Shown here one piece after another: positions 24,779-37,849 of a stretch of 64,000 nucleotides of DNA. The notes below the pieces were generated by a model that saw only the letters and a program-made list of their open reading frames with translations, was not told the DNA's origin and made no database searches. This DNA is from Mycolicibacterium holsaticum DSM 44478 = JCM 12374 (GTDB taxonomy: Bacteria; Actinomycetota; Actinomycetes; Mycobacteriales; Mycobacteriaceae), in NCBI RefSeq assembly GCF_019645835.1, contig NZ_CP080998.1:3968001-4032000 (forward strand). The letters are read 5' to 3'. Position numbers and translations under genes: made by a program. Positions within the stretch are counted from its first letter, which is position 1, and every line of letters begins with the position of its first letter.

Positions 24779-24858
24779 TTTCGGATGCAGGAAACTGAGC
24801 TGGTGCAGTGGGTATCCCCGAGCTCACCTGCCGAAGCTCGGCCTCGACAGCCAAGGCG

Positions 24859-25356
24859 CTAGAGCAGTTCGAGCAGGAACGGCAGCTCCTGGGGCGCGTA
24901 CCAGGCCAGATCGTGGTCCTGGGCGTCACCGACGACGAAGTCGGCGTCTTCGTCACCGAGGTCGGCGGCGTCGACGGCCTCGATCGCGGCCCGCACGTCG
25001 GGCTCCGCCTCGGCGTTGTCGACGTAGGCGGCGACCACGTCGGTCAACGCGACCGGGCCGGCCAGCCGCACCACCGCGTCGTCGAGGTCGGGCCGGGCCG
25101 TCGCGTCGTCGACCTCGGCGACCAGCACGGCACGCCGGGGTGGAAGATCAGCGGCGTTCTCGTCGCCGAGGAGCCGCAGCGACGCCAACGCTGCCTCACG
25201 CATCGCCACCTCGGCCAGTTCGTCGTCATCGCCCTGCGAGTAAGACTCCCGCAGCGTGGGCGTCACCGCGAACGCCGTTCCGCTGCGCGCGTGCAGCGTC
25301 TGCTCGGCGACGAGTTGCTGCAACATGGCGAGGGTCGCCGGAACGTAGACACGCAC
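24859..25356 (-). CDS. Conserved actinobacterial protein (Rv3231c type)
   Basis: 165 residues, strongly acidic, with no membrane segment or signal peptide. It starts MRVYVPATLAMLQQLVAE and ends with a short hydrophobic helix (WYAPQELPFLLELL). It matches in position the Rv3231c family, whose function is unknown, and follows the BCCT transporter gene by 9 bp on the same strand. Repeated Asp/Glu-rich stretches (DLDDAVVRL, DVRAAIEAVDAADLGDEDAD) stand out. The role could not be inferred. Confidence 0.7.
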   Translation of the reverse strand: MRVYVPATLAMLQQLVAEQTLHARSGTAFAVTPTLRESYSQGDDDELAEVAMREAALASLRLLGDENAADLPPRRAVLVAEVDDATARPDLDDAVVRLAGPVALTDVVAAYVDNAEAEPDVRAAIEAVDAADLGDEDADFVVGDAQDHDLAWYAPQELPFLLELL

Positions 25357-25365
25357 CTGGTGAGG

Positions 25366-27102
25366 TTATCCCGAGTCGGCCGAGGGATCCTTTTCCACCG
25401 AGATGACGAAGTCGTCGCCGTGCTGGGTGACGCCGGTGATCACGGCGTCGTTGACCGCCTCCATGGCGTAGCGGCGCCGCACCATCATCGGGTCCTTGCG
25501 CAGATCCTTGACCAGCGCGACTGCCAACCCGACCATCACGACCACGAACGGCACCGCGGCGATGATCGTGATCGATTGCAGACCGTTGAGCGCGTCGGCC
25601 CCGCCGACCAGCAGCATGACCGCGGCCACCGCGCCCGTCGCGACACCCCAGAAGATGACGGTGGGCCGGGTCGGCTTGATCGTGCCGCGTTCGGACAGCG
25701 AACCCATCACGACCGAGGCGGCGTCGGCCCCGGACACGAAGAAGATCGCCACCAACACCATCACCAGGATGCTGGCGACCGTCGCCAGCGGGAACTGCTC
25801 GAGGGTGCTGAACAACTGTGCCTCGAGGCTGCCTTCCCCGGCCAGGTCGACACCGGACTGCTGCTGGTTGATCGCGGCGCCGCCCAACACGCAGAACCAC
25901 ACCAGCGACACCACGCTCGGCACGAACAGCACCCCGGCGACGAACTGCCGGATGGTGCGACCCCGCGAAATCCGCGCGATGAACATGCCGACGAACGGCG
26001 TCCAGGAGATCCACCACGCCCAGTAGAAGACCGTCCACGACTGCAGCCAGGTGTCCACCGCGGCGCCCTCGGCCCCGGTCCGCGCCGACATCATCGCCAG
26101 GTCCTGCAGATAGCTGCCGACCGAGGTGGGCACCAGGTTCAAGATGAACACCGTCGGGCCGACGACGAACAGAAACACCGCGAGGATCAGCGCCAGCACC
26201 ATGTTGATGTTCGACAGCCACTGGATGCCCTTGGCCACCCCCGACACCGCCGACAACACGAACGCGCACGTCAGAATCGCGATGATGACGATGAGCACCG
26301 CGTTGCCGATCGCGCCGATTCCGGTGACGATCTGCAGCCCGCTGCGGATCTGCAGGGCGCCCAGCCCGAGCGAGGCAGCCGATCCGAACAGCGTCGCGAA
26401 GATGGCCAGCATGTCGATCAACTTGCCCCAACCACCGTTGGCGCGGGATCCCAGCAGCGGTTCGAACGCCGCGCTGATGAGCTGCAGCCGGCCCTTGCGA
26501 TAGACGCCGTAGGCGATCGACAGGCCGACAACGGCATAGATCGCCCACGGGTGCAGGGTCCAGTGAAACAGCGTGGTGGCCATCGCGTTCTGGACGGCCT
26601 CGGGGTTGCCTTCCGGGCCGGTGCCCGGCGGCGGCGACACGAAGTGCGACAGGGGTTCGCTGACGCCGAAGAACATCAGGCCGATGCCCATACCGGCGGA
26701 GAACATCATCGCGATCCACGACACCGTGCGAAATTCCGGCTCTTCGTCGTCGCGGCCCAGCGGGATGTTGCCGTATCGACTGACCGCCAGCCACAACACG
26801 AACAGCACGAAGCCCGAGGCCGTGAGCACGAACAGCCAGCCGGTGTTGTTCATCACCCAGCCCAGGGCACTGTCGGAGGCGGTGGCCAACGAATCGGTGT
26901 TGAGAAAGCCCCAGAGCAAAAAGCTGACCGCGATGACGGCGGTGACGCCGAAGACGACCCAGTCGATGCCCTGTGAGCGGCTGTAGGCCGCTCCTTCGAC
27001 GGGCACGTCGAGCACCGGGTGCGGAACCACTTCGGCCGTCGGCGACCTCAAGGGCTCGCCGGCGGGCTCAGCGGGTTTGCTTCGCTCTGAACTTGTAGTC
27101 AT
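25366..27102 (-). CDS. BCCT-family glycine betaine/choline-type transporter
   Basis: 578 residues with about 12 predicted membrane helices, typical of BetP/BetT/OpuD transporters. Family stretches are visible: FSAGMGIGLMFFGVSEPLSHF, HWTLHPWAIYAVVG, YWAWWISWTPFVGMFIARIS (the Trp-rich TM8 that lines the betaine site) and FFVSGADAASVVMGSL. Both termini are cytosolic and charged, which in BetP takes part in osmosensing. It probably imports a compatible solute with Na+ or H+. In M. tuberculosis ppk2 (Rv3232c) is at about this place; here the transporter stands instead. Confidence 0.92.
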   Translation of the reverse strand: MTTSSERSKPAEPAGEPLRSPTAEVVPHPVLDVPVEGAAYSRSQGIDWVVFGVTAVIAVSFLLWGFLNTDSLATASDSALGWVMNNTGWLFVLTASGFVLFVLWLAVSRYGNIPLGRDDEEPEFRTVSWIAMMFSAGMGIGLMFFGVSEPLSHFVSPPPGTGPEGNPEAVQNAMATTLFHWTLHPWAIYAVVGLSIAYGVYRKGRLQLISAAFEPLLGSRANGGWGKLIDMLAIFATLFGSAASLGLGALQIRSGLQIVTGIGAIGNAVLIVIIAILTCAFVLSAVSGVAKGIQWLSNINMVLALILAVFLFVVGPTVFILNLVPTSVGSYLQDLAMMSARTGAEGAAVDTWLQSWTVFYWAWWISWTPFVGMFIARISRGRTIRQFVAGVLFVPSVVSLVWFCVLGGAAINQQQSGVDLAGEGSLEAQLFSTLEQFPLATVASILVMVLVAIFFVSGADAASVVMGSLSERGTIKPTRPTVIFWGVATGAVAAVMLLVGGADALNGLQSITIIAAVPFVVVMVGLAVALVKDLRKDPMMVRRRYAMEAVNDAVITGVTQHGDDFVISVEKDPSADSG

Positions 27103-27162
27103 CGGCGATCCATTCGACCCCGTCGCGGCGGCGAAATCAAATGTCCTGGTGACAGAGGTTGT

Positions 27163-28572
27163 TTACTGCGCGGCTTCCCGCAGTTCTTCGAGGGCCTCAG
27201 AAATCAGTGACGGCAGCACGCCGACGTCGGTCATCGCGTCCCGATCGGCGTTGATCCCGTAGTAGACCATGCCGTTGTAGGACGTCACCCCGATGGCCAG
27301 CACCTGGTTGTGCAGCAACGGCGGCACCGCGTAGGTCTCGAGGAGTTTGGCCCCCGCGATGTACATCTGGTTCTGCGCGCCGGGCACGTTGGTGATCAGC
27401 AGGTTGAACTGACGCGCCGAGAAACTGGTCGCCACCCGGGTTCCCATGGCGTGCAACGTCGGTGGGGCGAACCCAGACAGCGTGACGATGGTTCTGGCAT
27501 CGACGAGGCTGGCCGCGGTCGGATGCGACTCGGTGGCGTGCGCGATCTGCGACAGCCGTATCACCGCGTTGCCCTCCCCCACCGGAAGATCCACCAGGAA
27601 CGGCGACACCTCGCTGATCGCCTGCCCGGGGTGGCCGGTGTCCAGGTCGGCGTCGGGATACACCGACATCGGCGCCATGGCCCGCATCGTCGTCGACGTG
27701 GTCACCGGTTCGCCGCGCGACATCAACCAGTTGCGCAACGCGCCCGCCACCACCGCGAGCACCACGTCGTTGACGTCACAGTCGTAGCGGGCCCGCACCA
27801 GCCGGTAGTCCTCCAGCCGGCCGCTGGCCACGGTGATGCGCCGGTTACGCGACACCGTGGTGTTCAGCGGGCTGCTGGGCGCGTTACCGCGCGCGACGGT
27901 GCGCGCGACGTCGGCGAACCGGCGGCCCACCTCGACCCACTGGCCGGCGTTGGTGGCGGCCCCGGCCACCGCCGAGCGCACCGCGCCGAGCTGCTCGGCG
28001 GGCCGGGTGACCCACTCGCCCACCGCGCCCAGCAGCAGTTGGCGGTCGCTGGGCTCACGGGCCGGAATCCAGATGTCCTCACCGAACCGCGGCGGCTTCT
28101 GGGTGCGGTCGGCGATGACGTGACCGATCTCCAGCGCCGTCATCCCGTTCACCAACGCCTGATGCGACTTGGTGTAGAGCGCGATGCGGTTCTTGGCCAG
28201 GCCCTCGATAAGGTACATCTCCCACAGCGGCCGGGACTTGTCCAGCGGCCGGGACCCGAGCCGGGCGATGAGCTCATGCAGTTGGGCGTCGCTGCCCGGC
28301 GACGGCAGCGCCGAGCGCCGGATGTGGTAGGTGATGTCGAACTCGCGGTCGTCGACCCACACCGGCCGGGCCAACCCCAGCGTCACCTCACGCACCTTCT
28401 GGCGGTACCGCGGGATCTGCGGCAGTCGCTGCTCGACGGTGCCGAGCAGCGTCTCGTAGCTCAACCCGTTGCGCGGCCTGCGCAGAATAGCCAGCGACCC
28501 GACATACATCGGGGTCGAACTGTTCTCCAGTTGGAAGAAGGCCGCGTCGGACGCCGACAACCTTGTCACCAT
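27163..28572 (-). CDS. Wax ester synthase/diacylglycerol acyltransferase-like protein (Tgs3 type)
   Basis: 469 residues of the WS/DGAT family, which make triacylglycerol and wax esters. The N-terminal acyltransferase domain begins RLSASDAAFFQLENSSTPMYVG, and the C-terminal domain is normal (NLLITNVPGAQNQMYIAGAK). The catalytic motif HHxxxDG appears as HQALVNG at residues 137-143: the second, catalytic His is Gln and the Asp is Asn. That suggests reduced or altered catalysis. It corresponds in position to the Rv3233c-Rv3234c pair (tgs3), there split, here one gene. The ATG at 28572 is preceded by GGGAGGAGCCGC. Confidence 0.85.
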   Translation of the reverse strand: MVTRLSASDAAFFQLENSSTPMYVGSLAILRRPRNGLSYETLLGTVEQRLPQIPRYRQKVREVTLGLARPVWVDDREFDITYHIRRSALPSPGSDAQLHELIARLGSRPLDKSRPLWEMYLIEGLAKNRIALYTKSHQALVNGMTALEIGHVIADRTQKPPRFGEDIWIPAREPSDRQLLLGAVGEWVTRPAEQLGAVRSAVAGAATNAGQWVEVGRRFADVARTVARGNAPSSPLNTTVSRNRRITVASGRLEDYRLVRARYDCDVNDVVLAVVAGALRNWLMSRGEPVTTSTTMRAMAPMSVYPDADLDTGHPGQAISEVSPFLVDLPVGEGNAVIRLSQIAHATESHPTAASLVDARTIVTLSGFAPPTLHAMGTRVATSFSARQFNLLITNVPGAQNQMYIAGAKLLETYAVPPLLHNQVLAIGVTSYNGMVYYGINADRDAMTDVGVLPSLISEALEELREAAQ

Positions 28573-28789
28573 CGCGACGCGGCTCCTCCCTCTGATGTCA
28601 GTGCGGCAACCCGCGACGCAGCGAATGTGCCTTGCCGCGACGAGTATCGGATTTCCGCAACGTTATCCGGCCGTCCTGCCATGTCGCATCACTGGTGCAT
28701 AGAGCCGTCTGGGAAGCGTGCGATCATGAACGAGTCTGCAACTCTCCGGCAGATGTGCCCCGTCACGTCGACTGCTGGAGAGCCCGAAG

Positions 28790-29305
28790 ATGACCACCGT
28801 CCACAAACCATCCGTCGCCGCCGCTGCGCTGGTTTCTCCCGTCATCGACTACGAGCCATCGCCGGGCGGGCAGGCCGCGTGCCCGCCGCCGACGCATCAA
28901 GCGCTGCGCCGCCACACCCCGCGACGCCGGGCCGCGCCAACCGCCACGGCCGCATGCGAATCCGCCCCGCCCCGAGCCGCCGTCGTCTTCGCCGACGCGG
29001 CGCTGCGCCGGGTGCTCGAGATCATCGACCGGCGCCGACCCGTCGCTCAACTGCGCCCGATCCTCGCGCCGGAACTGACCGACATCGTGGTCGCGATGAC
29101 CAGGTCGTCACACACCGGCCGCCATGGCGGGCGGACCGCCGCATGCCTGCAGCGGATCCGGCTGCGCATGGTCGACGACGGTTCGGGCGACCCGGCCGCC
29201 GAGGTGTTCGGCACCTACACCCGCGGGCGGCGGGTGCGCGCCCTGGCCGCGCGCATCGCCTCGAGGGATGACCGATGGCGCATAGTCGCCATCCAGATCG
29301 GCTGA
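28790..29305 (+). CDS. Rv3235-family protein
   Basis: 171 residues. The N-terminal 60 are Pro/Ala/Arg-rich and probably disordered; the C-terminal part (about 75-171) is a small compact domain (ALRRVLEIIDRRRPVAQLRP, LQRIRLRMVDDGSGDPAAEV, ALAARIASRDDRWRIVAIQI) characteristic of actinobacterial proteins encoded next to secA. In M. tuberculosis the homologue is Rv3235, the Ala-Arg-Pro-rich protein. The fold has some look of a SecA-associated SRP/ACT-like domain, but the function is unknown. Expression is divergent from the acyltransferase-like gene. Confidence 0.8.
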   Translation: MTTVHKPSVAAAALVSPVIDYEPSPGGQAACPPPTHQALRRHTPRRRAAPTATAACESAPPRAAVVFADAALRRVLEIIDRRRPVAQLRPILAPELTDIVVAMTRSSHTGRHGGRTAACLQRIRLRMVDDGSGDPAAEVFGTYTRGRRVRALAARIASRDDRWRIVAIQIG

Positions 29306-29339
29306 GCCCGATAGTGTTTTACAAGTGCAGGGAAACGTT

Positions 29340-29830
29340 GTGAGCGTGCAACGGGTCATCCGGGCGCCGGCGGCCGCCATCTTCGCGTTGCTCGCCGACG
29401 CCGGTAGGCATTCGAGCTTCGACGGTTCGGGCACCGTCGACCGCTTGGCCCCGGGAGGACCGCCCACCCGAACGGCCGGGGGAATGTCCCAGCCGTTGTC
29501 GCTGGGCTCGAGGTTCGGCATGTCGATGCGCGGCCGTCCCGAGTCCCTGTTCCTCCCGTACCGCACGACCAATACCGTCATCGAGTTCGAACCCGACCGC
29601 CGCATCGCGTGGAAAACCACCATCGGGCCCGGCGGGCTGTTCGGCGGACGGATCTGGCGCTACGAGCTCGAGCCCGCCGACAGCGGGACCGCCGGCGGCA
29701 CGCTGGTGCGTGAAAGCTGGGACGTCTCCGAGGATCGGCAACGGCTGATGCTCAAGCTCGGTTCGATGCCAAAACAGGCCGAGGACGGGATGCGCGCCAC
29801 GCTGGAACGCATCGCCGCCCTCGTGGAGCC

Positions 29831-29834
<4 letters not shown>
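29340..29834 (+). CDS. SRPBCC-superfamily lipid/polyketide-binding protein
   Basis: 164 residues from the GTG at 29340, chosen for AGGGA five bases upstream; another GTG at 29325 is in frame. The helix-grip (START/Bet v1) fold can be followed: an N-terminal strand-turn with [16 protein letters not shown], strands with [18 protein letters not shown] and [13 protein letters not shown], and a long C-terminal helix ([20 protein letters not shown]). Such proteins bind hydrophobic ligands or act as aromatase/cyclases. The stop overlaps the convergent secA stop. The ligand is unknown. Confidence 0.85.
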
Positions 29835-32671
<2,837 letters not shown>

Positions 32672-32770
32672 GCGGTATCCCCTGTTGGTCGGAGTTTTTA
32701 GCCCCACCCATGGTAGGGGACATGCGGTCGGCGCCGCCCGAACAGCTCCGGGCCAGGCGAAATCCCCGGG

Positions 32771-33433
32771 TCAGGCCAGCCGGATCAACCCGTAGTCGTA
32801 CGCGTGGCGCCGGTACACGACGCACGGCCGGTCGCTTTCCTTGTCGTGGAACAGGAAGAAGTCGTGGCCGACGAGTTCCATTTGCGACAGCGCGTCATCG
32901 ACGGTCATCGGCGTGGCCGGATGCTCTTTGATCCGCACGATGCGGCCGGGTTCGTACCCGTCGGCGGCGCCGTCGGCCTGCGCGGCATCGGCAGGTTGCG
33001 ACAGCGGGGGCAGCGGGTGCGCCGCGGTGGCCTCGGCGAGCGAGAGCGGCGTCTTGTCGCCGTAGTGGATCTTGCGTCGGTCGTTGGCGCGGCGAAGCCG
33101 TTCTTCGAGCTTGTCCACCGCGGCTTCCATCGCGGCGTAGAAGCTCTCCGCGCACGCCTCGGCACGCACGACCGGGCCGCGACCGCGCGCGGTGATCTCG
33201 ATGTGTTGACAGTTCTTGCGCTGGCGTCGGTTGGGCTCGTGGTCGAGTTCGACGTCGAACAGGTAGATGGTGCGGTCGAGTCGTTCTAGGCGACACAGCT
33301 TTTCTGAGACGTATACGCGGAAGTGGTCCGGAATCTCGACATTGCGCCCCTTGATGACGACTTCGGCGCGCGGTTCGGGCTTCTCGGACTCGACGATCAT
33401 CGGTTGTGCTGAATCGACGGATTGGGTTGACAT
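32771..33433 (-). CDS. hpf: Ribosome hibernation promoting factor, long type
   Basis: 220 residues from the ATG at 33433. The N-terminal HPF/YfiA domain (VVIKGRNVEIPDHFRVYVSE, then basic ANDRRKIHY) binds the 30S decoding region; the C-terminal dimerisation domain (MTVDDALSQMELVGHDFFLF, then VVYRRHAYDYGLIRLA) makes 100S ribosome dimers or, in mycobacteria, stabilises 70S hibernation. It matches Rv3241c; the DosR-regulated paralogue of M. tuberculosis (Rv0079) is a separate gene. The weak ribosome-binding site and 300-bp upstream region suggest control at the 5' end. Confidence 0.93.
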   Translation of the reverse strand: MSTQSVDSAQPMIVESEKPEPRAEVVIKGRNVEIPDHFRVYVSEKLCRLERLDRTIYLFDVELDHEPNRRQRKNCQHIEITARGRGPVVRAEACAESFYAAMEAAVDKLEERLRRANDRRKIHYGDKTPLSLAEATAAHPLPPLSQPADAAQADGAADGYEPGRIVRIKEHPATPMTVDDALSQMELVGHDFFLFHDKESDRPCVVYRRHAYDYGLIRLA

Positions 33434-33732
33434 GCTAGGCAACTCGTTTCTGTTCACGTCCGCACGCGGCTGCGTGCCCGGGTTGTCTGGATTCGCGCCG
33501 ACGTGGCTTTGCATGTCTCGCCGCTCGCCGGTGCAAGGTGTCGTCTACTCACCTCCTACCGCTGATGGCGATGTTGGCGCCTCGTGCTGGGCGCCGCCGT
33601 GAGCTTTCACGGGTGGTTGATGCCGACGGTAGCCGTGTTGACCCGGAAGTGCCACCAAATTGGTCCACGTGTTCGCAGTTCGTCACATTCCTTTGATTTC
33701 GCAGAAATTGGCCGCCGCGTCACCGGGTGCGA
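33434..33732. other. Noncoding region upstream of hpf
   Basis: About 300 bp between hpf and the comFC-like gene on the same strand. No ORF with a ribosome-binding site, clear hairpin or tRNA was seen. It probably holds the hpf promoter and 5' leader. Confidence 0.4.
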
Positions 33733-34391
33733 TCAGGCGTTGGCGATGGCGAGAACCGCCGCCACGCGGGCCCCGCCCGCGTGCAGGACGCGGACCGATT
33801 CGCATGCGGTGGCGCCGGTGGTGACGATGTCGTCGACGAGCACCACCGCCCCCGCGACGGCCCGCAGGACCTTGACGCGACCCGCGATGTTGCGTTCGCG
33901 GTCCGCGCTGGACAGCCCGACGGAGTCGACGACGAAGGCCCGGGTCCGCAGCGCCGAGGTGCGGTGACGCCGGGTAGCTGCGCCGACGCGGCTCTGGCCA
34001 TCCGGGTGACCGGGTCCCCGCCGCGCCGTCGGGCGGCCCAGCGTCGGGTCGGCGCGGGCACCACGGTCACCGGGGCATCGACGGCACCCCAGGTGAGCAG
34101 CCGCACCAAACCCGTTCGCAGCGCCGCGGCGAGCGGTGCGACGAGGTCGGCGCGGCCGTGTTCTTTGACCGCGACGATGGCTTCCCGGCGCGCGCCGGCA
34201 TAGCGGCCCAGTGAGAACACCGGAACGCCGGGGTCGAGCCGCGGAGTGATCACGTGCGGCTGGTCGGTTCTGACCTGCAGTGCGCTCGCACAGGCGGCAC
34301 ACCACCGCGTCGACGGCGCACCGCAGCCGCCGCACTGCAGCGGCAGCATCAAGTCGAGCATGTCAGGCAGTCTCGCCGCCGGCGGTGACAT
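33733..34391 (-). pseudogene. ComFC-family phosphoribosyltransferase-like gene, frameshifted
   Basis: The N-terminal half is in one frame (MLDLMLPLQCGGCGAPSTRW from 34361 or MSPP from 34391; then VPAPTRRWAARRRGGDPVTR), the C-terminal half in another (AFVVDSVGLSSADRERNIAG, VLVDDIVTTGATACESVRVL, ending AVLAIANA at 33733). The switch falls near 33955-33975, where a single missing base would restore a protein of about 215 residues like Rv3242c. The Zn-finger CGGC and the PRPP-type loop VDDIVTTGAT are both preserved, so decay is recent, or the base is a sequencing error. ComFC-like proteins link competence or DNA uptake and repair with nucleotide metabolism; the role in mycobacteria is unclear. 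Confidence 0.8.
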
Positions 34392-34410
34392 CCCGGCGGG
34401 AGCGGCGGTG

Positions 34411-36168
34411 TCAGCCCGGCAACACCGGCTCGGCGCCCGGCACCATCAGGGGTCGCACGTCGGCCCACGCCAGATTGTCTTCACCGGCGGTACCCGAGAG
34501 CTGGTGCACTCCGCGCGCGTCGGCGACGTAGACCGTCGACGGGCTGGCGGCCACCGTCGTGACCGGCATGACCAGGTTCTCGCCCGGCCCGTCGGAATTC
34601 ACGCCGTCGAGGTTGACGTAGGAAACCGGATGCTGCGGATCGGTGCGGCTGACGACGATGTCGTCGCCGGTGCGCCACGACAGCGAAACCACCGTCTCGC
34701 CGAGCCCGAAACCCAGTCGTCGCGGATACGTCAGCGCGTATCCGCCGCCGGTGGTCTGCTCGACGCCGGCCAGGATCACCCGGCCCTCGATCACCAACGC
34801 CGCGCGGGTGCCGTCGCGGGACAGCTGCAGTTCGGCGATCACGCCGGGGAACTTCGTCGACACCTGGGTGGAGTCCACCGGGATCCGCGCCGGCTGCCCC
34901 GAGGCGTCCTGGATGACGCGGATGATCGTGTTGCCGTCGACCACCACCCAGATCGCGCTGTCGAGCGACCAGCTGGGCCGTGTCAGGCTCCGGCCGTCCA
35001 GCAGCTGCGAGGCCGCGCCGCCGAGCGGGCCGACCCACAACGACGACGCCATATCCGGTGCGCCGGGGCGCAGCGTGACGATCGAGGCGACGTCCTGCCC
35101 GGTGCGCGACACCGCCGCCCCGGTCTGGTTGGGCATCTGCCCGAACGGCCCCGTCACCCGCGAGGTCCGCTGACCGTCGAGGGCCACCAGCGATCCGCCC
35201 ACCAACGCATGAAGACCCGCCGCCGCCCCCGACGCCGCGCCCGGATCGGTGGCCGCCACGTCCGAGGTCTCCCAGCCTTCGGCGAACCGGTCGTCCAACG
35301 CGGCGCCGTCGGCGTTGATCACGTACGGGCCGTTGATGCCTGCGCGCGACAGCGTCCAAATGATCTGCGCGGCAAGCAACTGCCTGCTGTGCGGGTCGGT
35401 GGTCGACAGGTTCTCCAGGTCGACGCGCGCACCGCCGTATCCGCGCCCGACGCCGGTCTTGCCGCCGTCGGCGCGGGTCACCGGGCCGCGCAGCTTCAGC
35501 GGGGGCCCGAGCAGATTGCGCACCGTGTTGGCCATCTCCGGGCGCGGTCCGGCGATCAGCTTGCTGACCAGCTCGGTGGCCAACTGGTCGGCATCGGACA
35601 CCGCGACATAACGCGGGTCGGGCACGACGGTGCTGCCCGTCGGGTCGGCGAAGTACAACGTGTAACGCTTGTAGGTGGCCTGAAACTGTTGCCAGTCCAG
35701 GAAAACCCCGTTGGGCAGCTTGTCGATGCGCCAGCCGTCGGCGGTTTTGACCAACTCGATGGGGCCGGGGTCGGGCAGCGCGCCCTCGCCGGTCTCGAAG
35801 ACGCCCATGTCCGACAGCGAACCGAGGATGTCGGCGCGCATGGTCACCGACACCCGCTCGGGGCCACGGGTCTCGACGAACACCACGTTGTCGATCAGCA
35901 GCGCGCTGCCCGCGTCATCCCAACCGCGCGAAGCGGATTCGGTGAGGAACTGACGAGCGGCCAGATGCCGGTTGGCGGGATCGGCGGTCGCCTTGAGGAA
36001 CTCGCGCAGCAGCACGTCGGGGTCCATGCCGGGGGTCGGCTTGGGCAGGCTCGGCGGCGCGGGCCGGTCCACGGTGCCGATCGCTTGCGGCGCCGACGAA
36101 CTGGGCACCCCGGCACATCCCGTCAACACCAACACCAGCAGCCATACGGCTGCGAGCACCCGCCTCAC
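34411..36168 (-). CDS. lpqB: LpqB, lipoprotein partner of the MtrAB system
   Basis: 585 residues from the GTG at 36168, which overlaps the mtrB stop (GTGA). The signal peptide ends in the lipobox LVLTGCAG, so the mature protein begins with a lipidated Cys on the outer face of the membrane. The rest consists of a GerMN-like region (about 60-320) and a beta-propeller-like C-terminal domain. LpqB binds the extracellular part of MtrB and modulates MtrA signalling, with effects on cell division and drug tolerance in M. smegmatis. It is the last gene of the conserved mtrA-mtrB-lpqB order. Confidence 0.96.
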   Translation of the reverse strand: MRRVLAAVWLLVLVLTGCAGVPSSSAPQAIGTVDRPAPPSLPKPTPGMDPDVLLREFLKATADPANRHLAARQFLTESASRGWDDAGSALLIDNVVFVETRGPERVSVTMRADILGSLSDMGVFETGEGALPDPGPIELVKTADGWRIDKLPNGVFLDWQQFQATYKRYTLYFADPTGSTVVPDPRYVAVSDADQLATELVSKLIAGPRPEMANTVRNLLGPPLKLRGPVTRADGGKTGVGRGYGGARVDLENLSTTDPHSRQLLAAQIIWTLSRAGINGPYVINADGAALDDRFAEGWETSDVAATDPGAASGAAAGLHALVGGSLVALDGQRTSRVTGPFGQMPNQTGAAVSRTGQDVASIVTLRPGAPDMASSLWVGPLGGAASQLLDGRSLTRPSWSLDSAIWVVVDGNTIIRVIQDASGQPARIPVDSTQVSTKFPGVIAELQLSRDGTRAALVIEGRVILAGVEQTTGGGYALTYPRRLGFGLGETVVSLSWRTGDDIVVSRTDPQHPVSYVNLDGVNSDGPGENLVMPVTTVAASPSTVYVADARGVHQLSGTAGEDNLAWADVRPLMVPGAEPVLPG

Positions 36169-37838
36169 ACCTTCTCCTGCGCCGCTTGACGGTCCCGGGT
36201 GCTGGGCGGGGGGCTTTCGGGCGCAAGGGGTTTCATCGGCAGCGGGCTGGTGGTCACCTTGTGGCCACGCACCAACGGGAGCGTGAGCCGAAAGCATGCG
36301 CCCTGCCCCGGCTCGCCCCAGGCTTCCAGCCGACCCTGGTGCAGCCTGGCGTCCTCGATGCTGATCGCCAGCCCCAGACCGGTTCCGCCGGAACGTCGTA
36401 CCCGTGAGGGGTCTGACCGCCAGAACCGGCTGAACACCAGCTTCTCCTCACCCGGCCGCAACCCCACACCGAAATCGCGGACGGTGACCGCGACGGTGTC
36501 CTCGTCGGCGGCCATCCTGATCCGCACCGGTCTGTGCTCGGCGTGGTCGATCGCGTTGGCGATCAGGTTGCGCAGGATGCGTTCGACCCGCCGGGGGTCG
36601 ACTTCGGCGATGACCTCCTCGGTCGGCATGTCGACGATCAGCTCGATGCCGGCGTCGGCGGCCAGGTGTCCGACGTTGTCCAGCGCGCTTTGCACCGTCG
36701 AGCGCAAATCCACTGACTCGACTGACAGTTCGGCCACACCGGCATCGTGACGCGAAATCTCCAGCAGGTCGTTGAGCAGGGTTTCGAAGCGGTCCAACTC
36801 GCTGACCATCAACTCGGTGGAGCGCCGCAACGCGGGGTCGAGATCATCAGCCGAATCGTGAATGTGGTCGTGGATGAGGTCGGCGGCCATGCGCACCGTC
36901 GTCAGCGGGGTGCGCAGCTCGTGGCTCACGTCGGAGGTGAACCGTCGCTGCAGGTTGCCGAACTCCTCGAGCTGGGTGATCTGGCGGGAGAGGCTTTCGG
37001 CCATGTCGTTGAACGAAACGGCGAGCCGGGCCATGTCGTCTTCGCCGCGCACCGGCATCCGCTCGGTGAGATGGCCCTCGGCGAACCGTTCGGCGATCCG
37101 GGACGCCGACCGCACCGGAAGCACGATCTGGCGGGCCACCAGCAGGGCGATGGCGGCCAGCAACCCCAACAGGACGACGCCCCCGGTGGCCATCGTGCCG
37201 CGCACCAGCGCGATGGTGGACTCCTCGTTGTTCAACGGAAAGATCAGGTACAGCTCGAGGTTGGCCACCGGCGACGAGGTCGGGGTGCCGATGATGAGCG
37301 CGGGTCCGGAGAACGCGTCGGTGTGCACGGTGGCGTACTGGTAGCTGACCTGCCCGGCCTTGACGAACTCGCGCAGCGCGTTGGGCACCTGCTGCACCGG
37401 TCCGGCCGCGGTGGCCGCGCGCGGTCCGTCGCCGGGCACCACGAGCACGGCGTCGAAGGCGCCCGCGAGCCCGGGCCCGGCGTCGGCGGTGCGGTCGATC
37501 AGCGTGTTGCGGGCCAACTGCAGGCTGCTGTCCAGCGAGCGGGTTTCCTCGCCACCGACGATGCCGCTGACCGTGCTGCGGGCGCGGTCGATCTCCTCGG
37601 TGCCCGCGCGCACCTTGACTTCCAGGATCCGGTCGGTGATCTGGCTGGTCAGTACGAAACCCAGCACCAGGATGACCGCGAGCGACAACCCGAGCGTCAG
37701 GGTCACCACGCGCAGCTGCAACGAACGGCGCCACGCCTGGCCCAGGGCGCGGCCCAGCGCACCCAGCCCACGAACCAGTGGTGCGGACGGCCCCCAGCGT
37801 CCGCGTATGCGTCGCCTGGAGCTAAAGATCACGGCCAC
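36165..37838 (-). CDS. mtrB: MtrB, sensor histidine kinase
   Basis: 557 residues. Two membrane segments (about 45-66 and 218-238) frame an extracellular sensor domain; HAMP (about 239-290), HisKA with His306 in [14 protein letters not shown], and HATPase ([33 protein letters not shown]) follow. It phosphorylates MtrA. The system governs cell division and cell-wall hydrolases (ripA, rpfB) and the dnaA promoter. The C-terminal 30 residues are Pro/Ser-rich. The start is 66 bp after mtrA, with hairpin-forming repeats between. Confidence 0.97.
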   Translation of the reverse strand: MAVIFSSRRRIRGRWGPSAPLVRGLGALGRALGQAWRRSLQLRVVTLTLGLSLAVILVLGFVLTSQITDRILEVKVRAGTEEIDRARSTVSGIVGGEETRSLDSSLQLARNTLIDRTADAGPGLAGAFDAVLVVPGDGPRAATAAGPVQQVPNALREFVKAGQVSYQYATVHTDAFSGPALIIGTPTSSPVANLELYLIFPLNNEESTIALVRGTMATGGVVLLGLLAAIALLVARQIVLPVRSASRIAERFAEGHLTERMPVRGEDDMARLAVSFNDMAESLSRQITQLEEFGNLQRRFTSDVSHELRTPLTTVRMAADLIHDHIHDSADDLDPALRRSTELMVSELDRFETLLNDLLEISRHDAGVAELSVESVDLRSTVQSALDNVGHLAADAGIELIVDMPTEEVIAEVDPRRVERILRNLIANAIDHAEHRPVRIRMAADEDTVAVTVRDFGVGLRPGEEKLVFSRFWRSDPSRVRRSGGTGLGLAISIEDARLHQGRLEAWGEPGQGACFRLTLPLVRGHKVTTSPLPMKPLAPESPPPSTRDRQAAQEKV

Positions 37839-37849
37839 CGCCGTCGGTT

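Noticed and set aside
24808..26976. Plus-strand frame of 722 codons opposite the BCCT transporter and the Rv3231c-type gene
   Set aside because: His/Asp/Arg-rich shadow translation of GC-rich genes on the other strand, without domains.
27310..29271. 653-codon plus-strand frame opposite the acyltransferase-like gene
   Set aside because: Antisense shadow; the Rv3235-type gene in another frame explains the 3' part.
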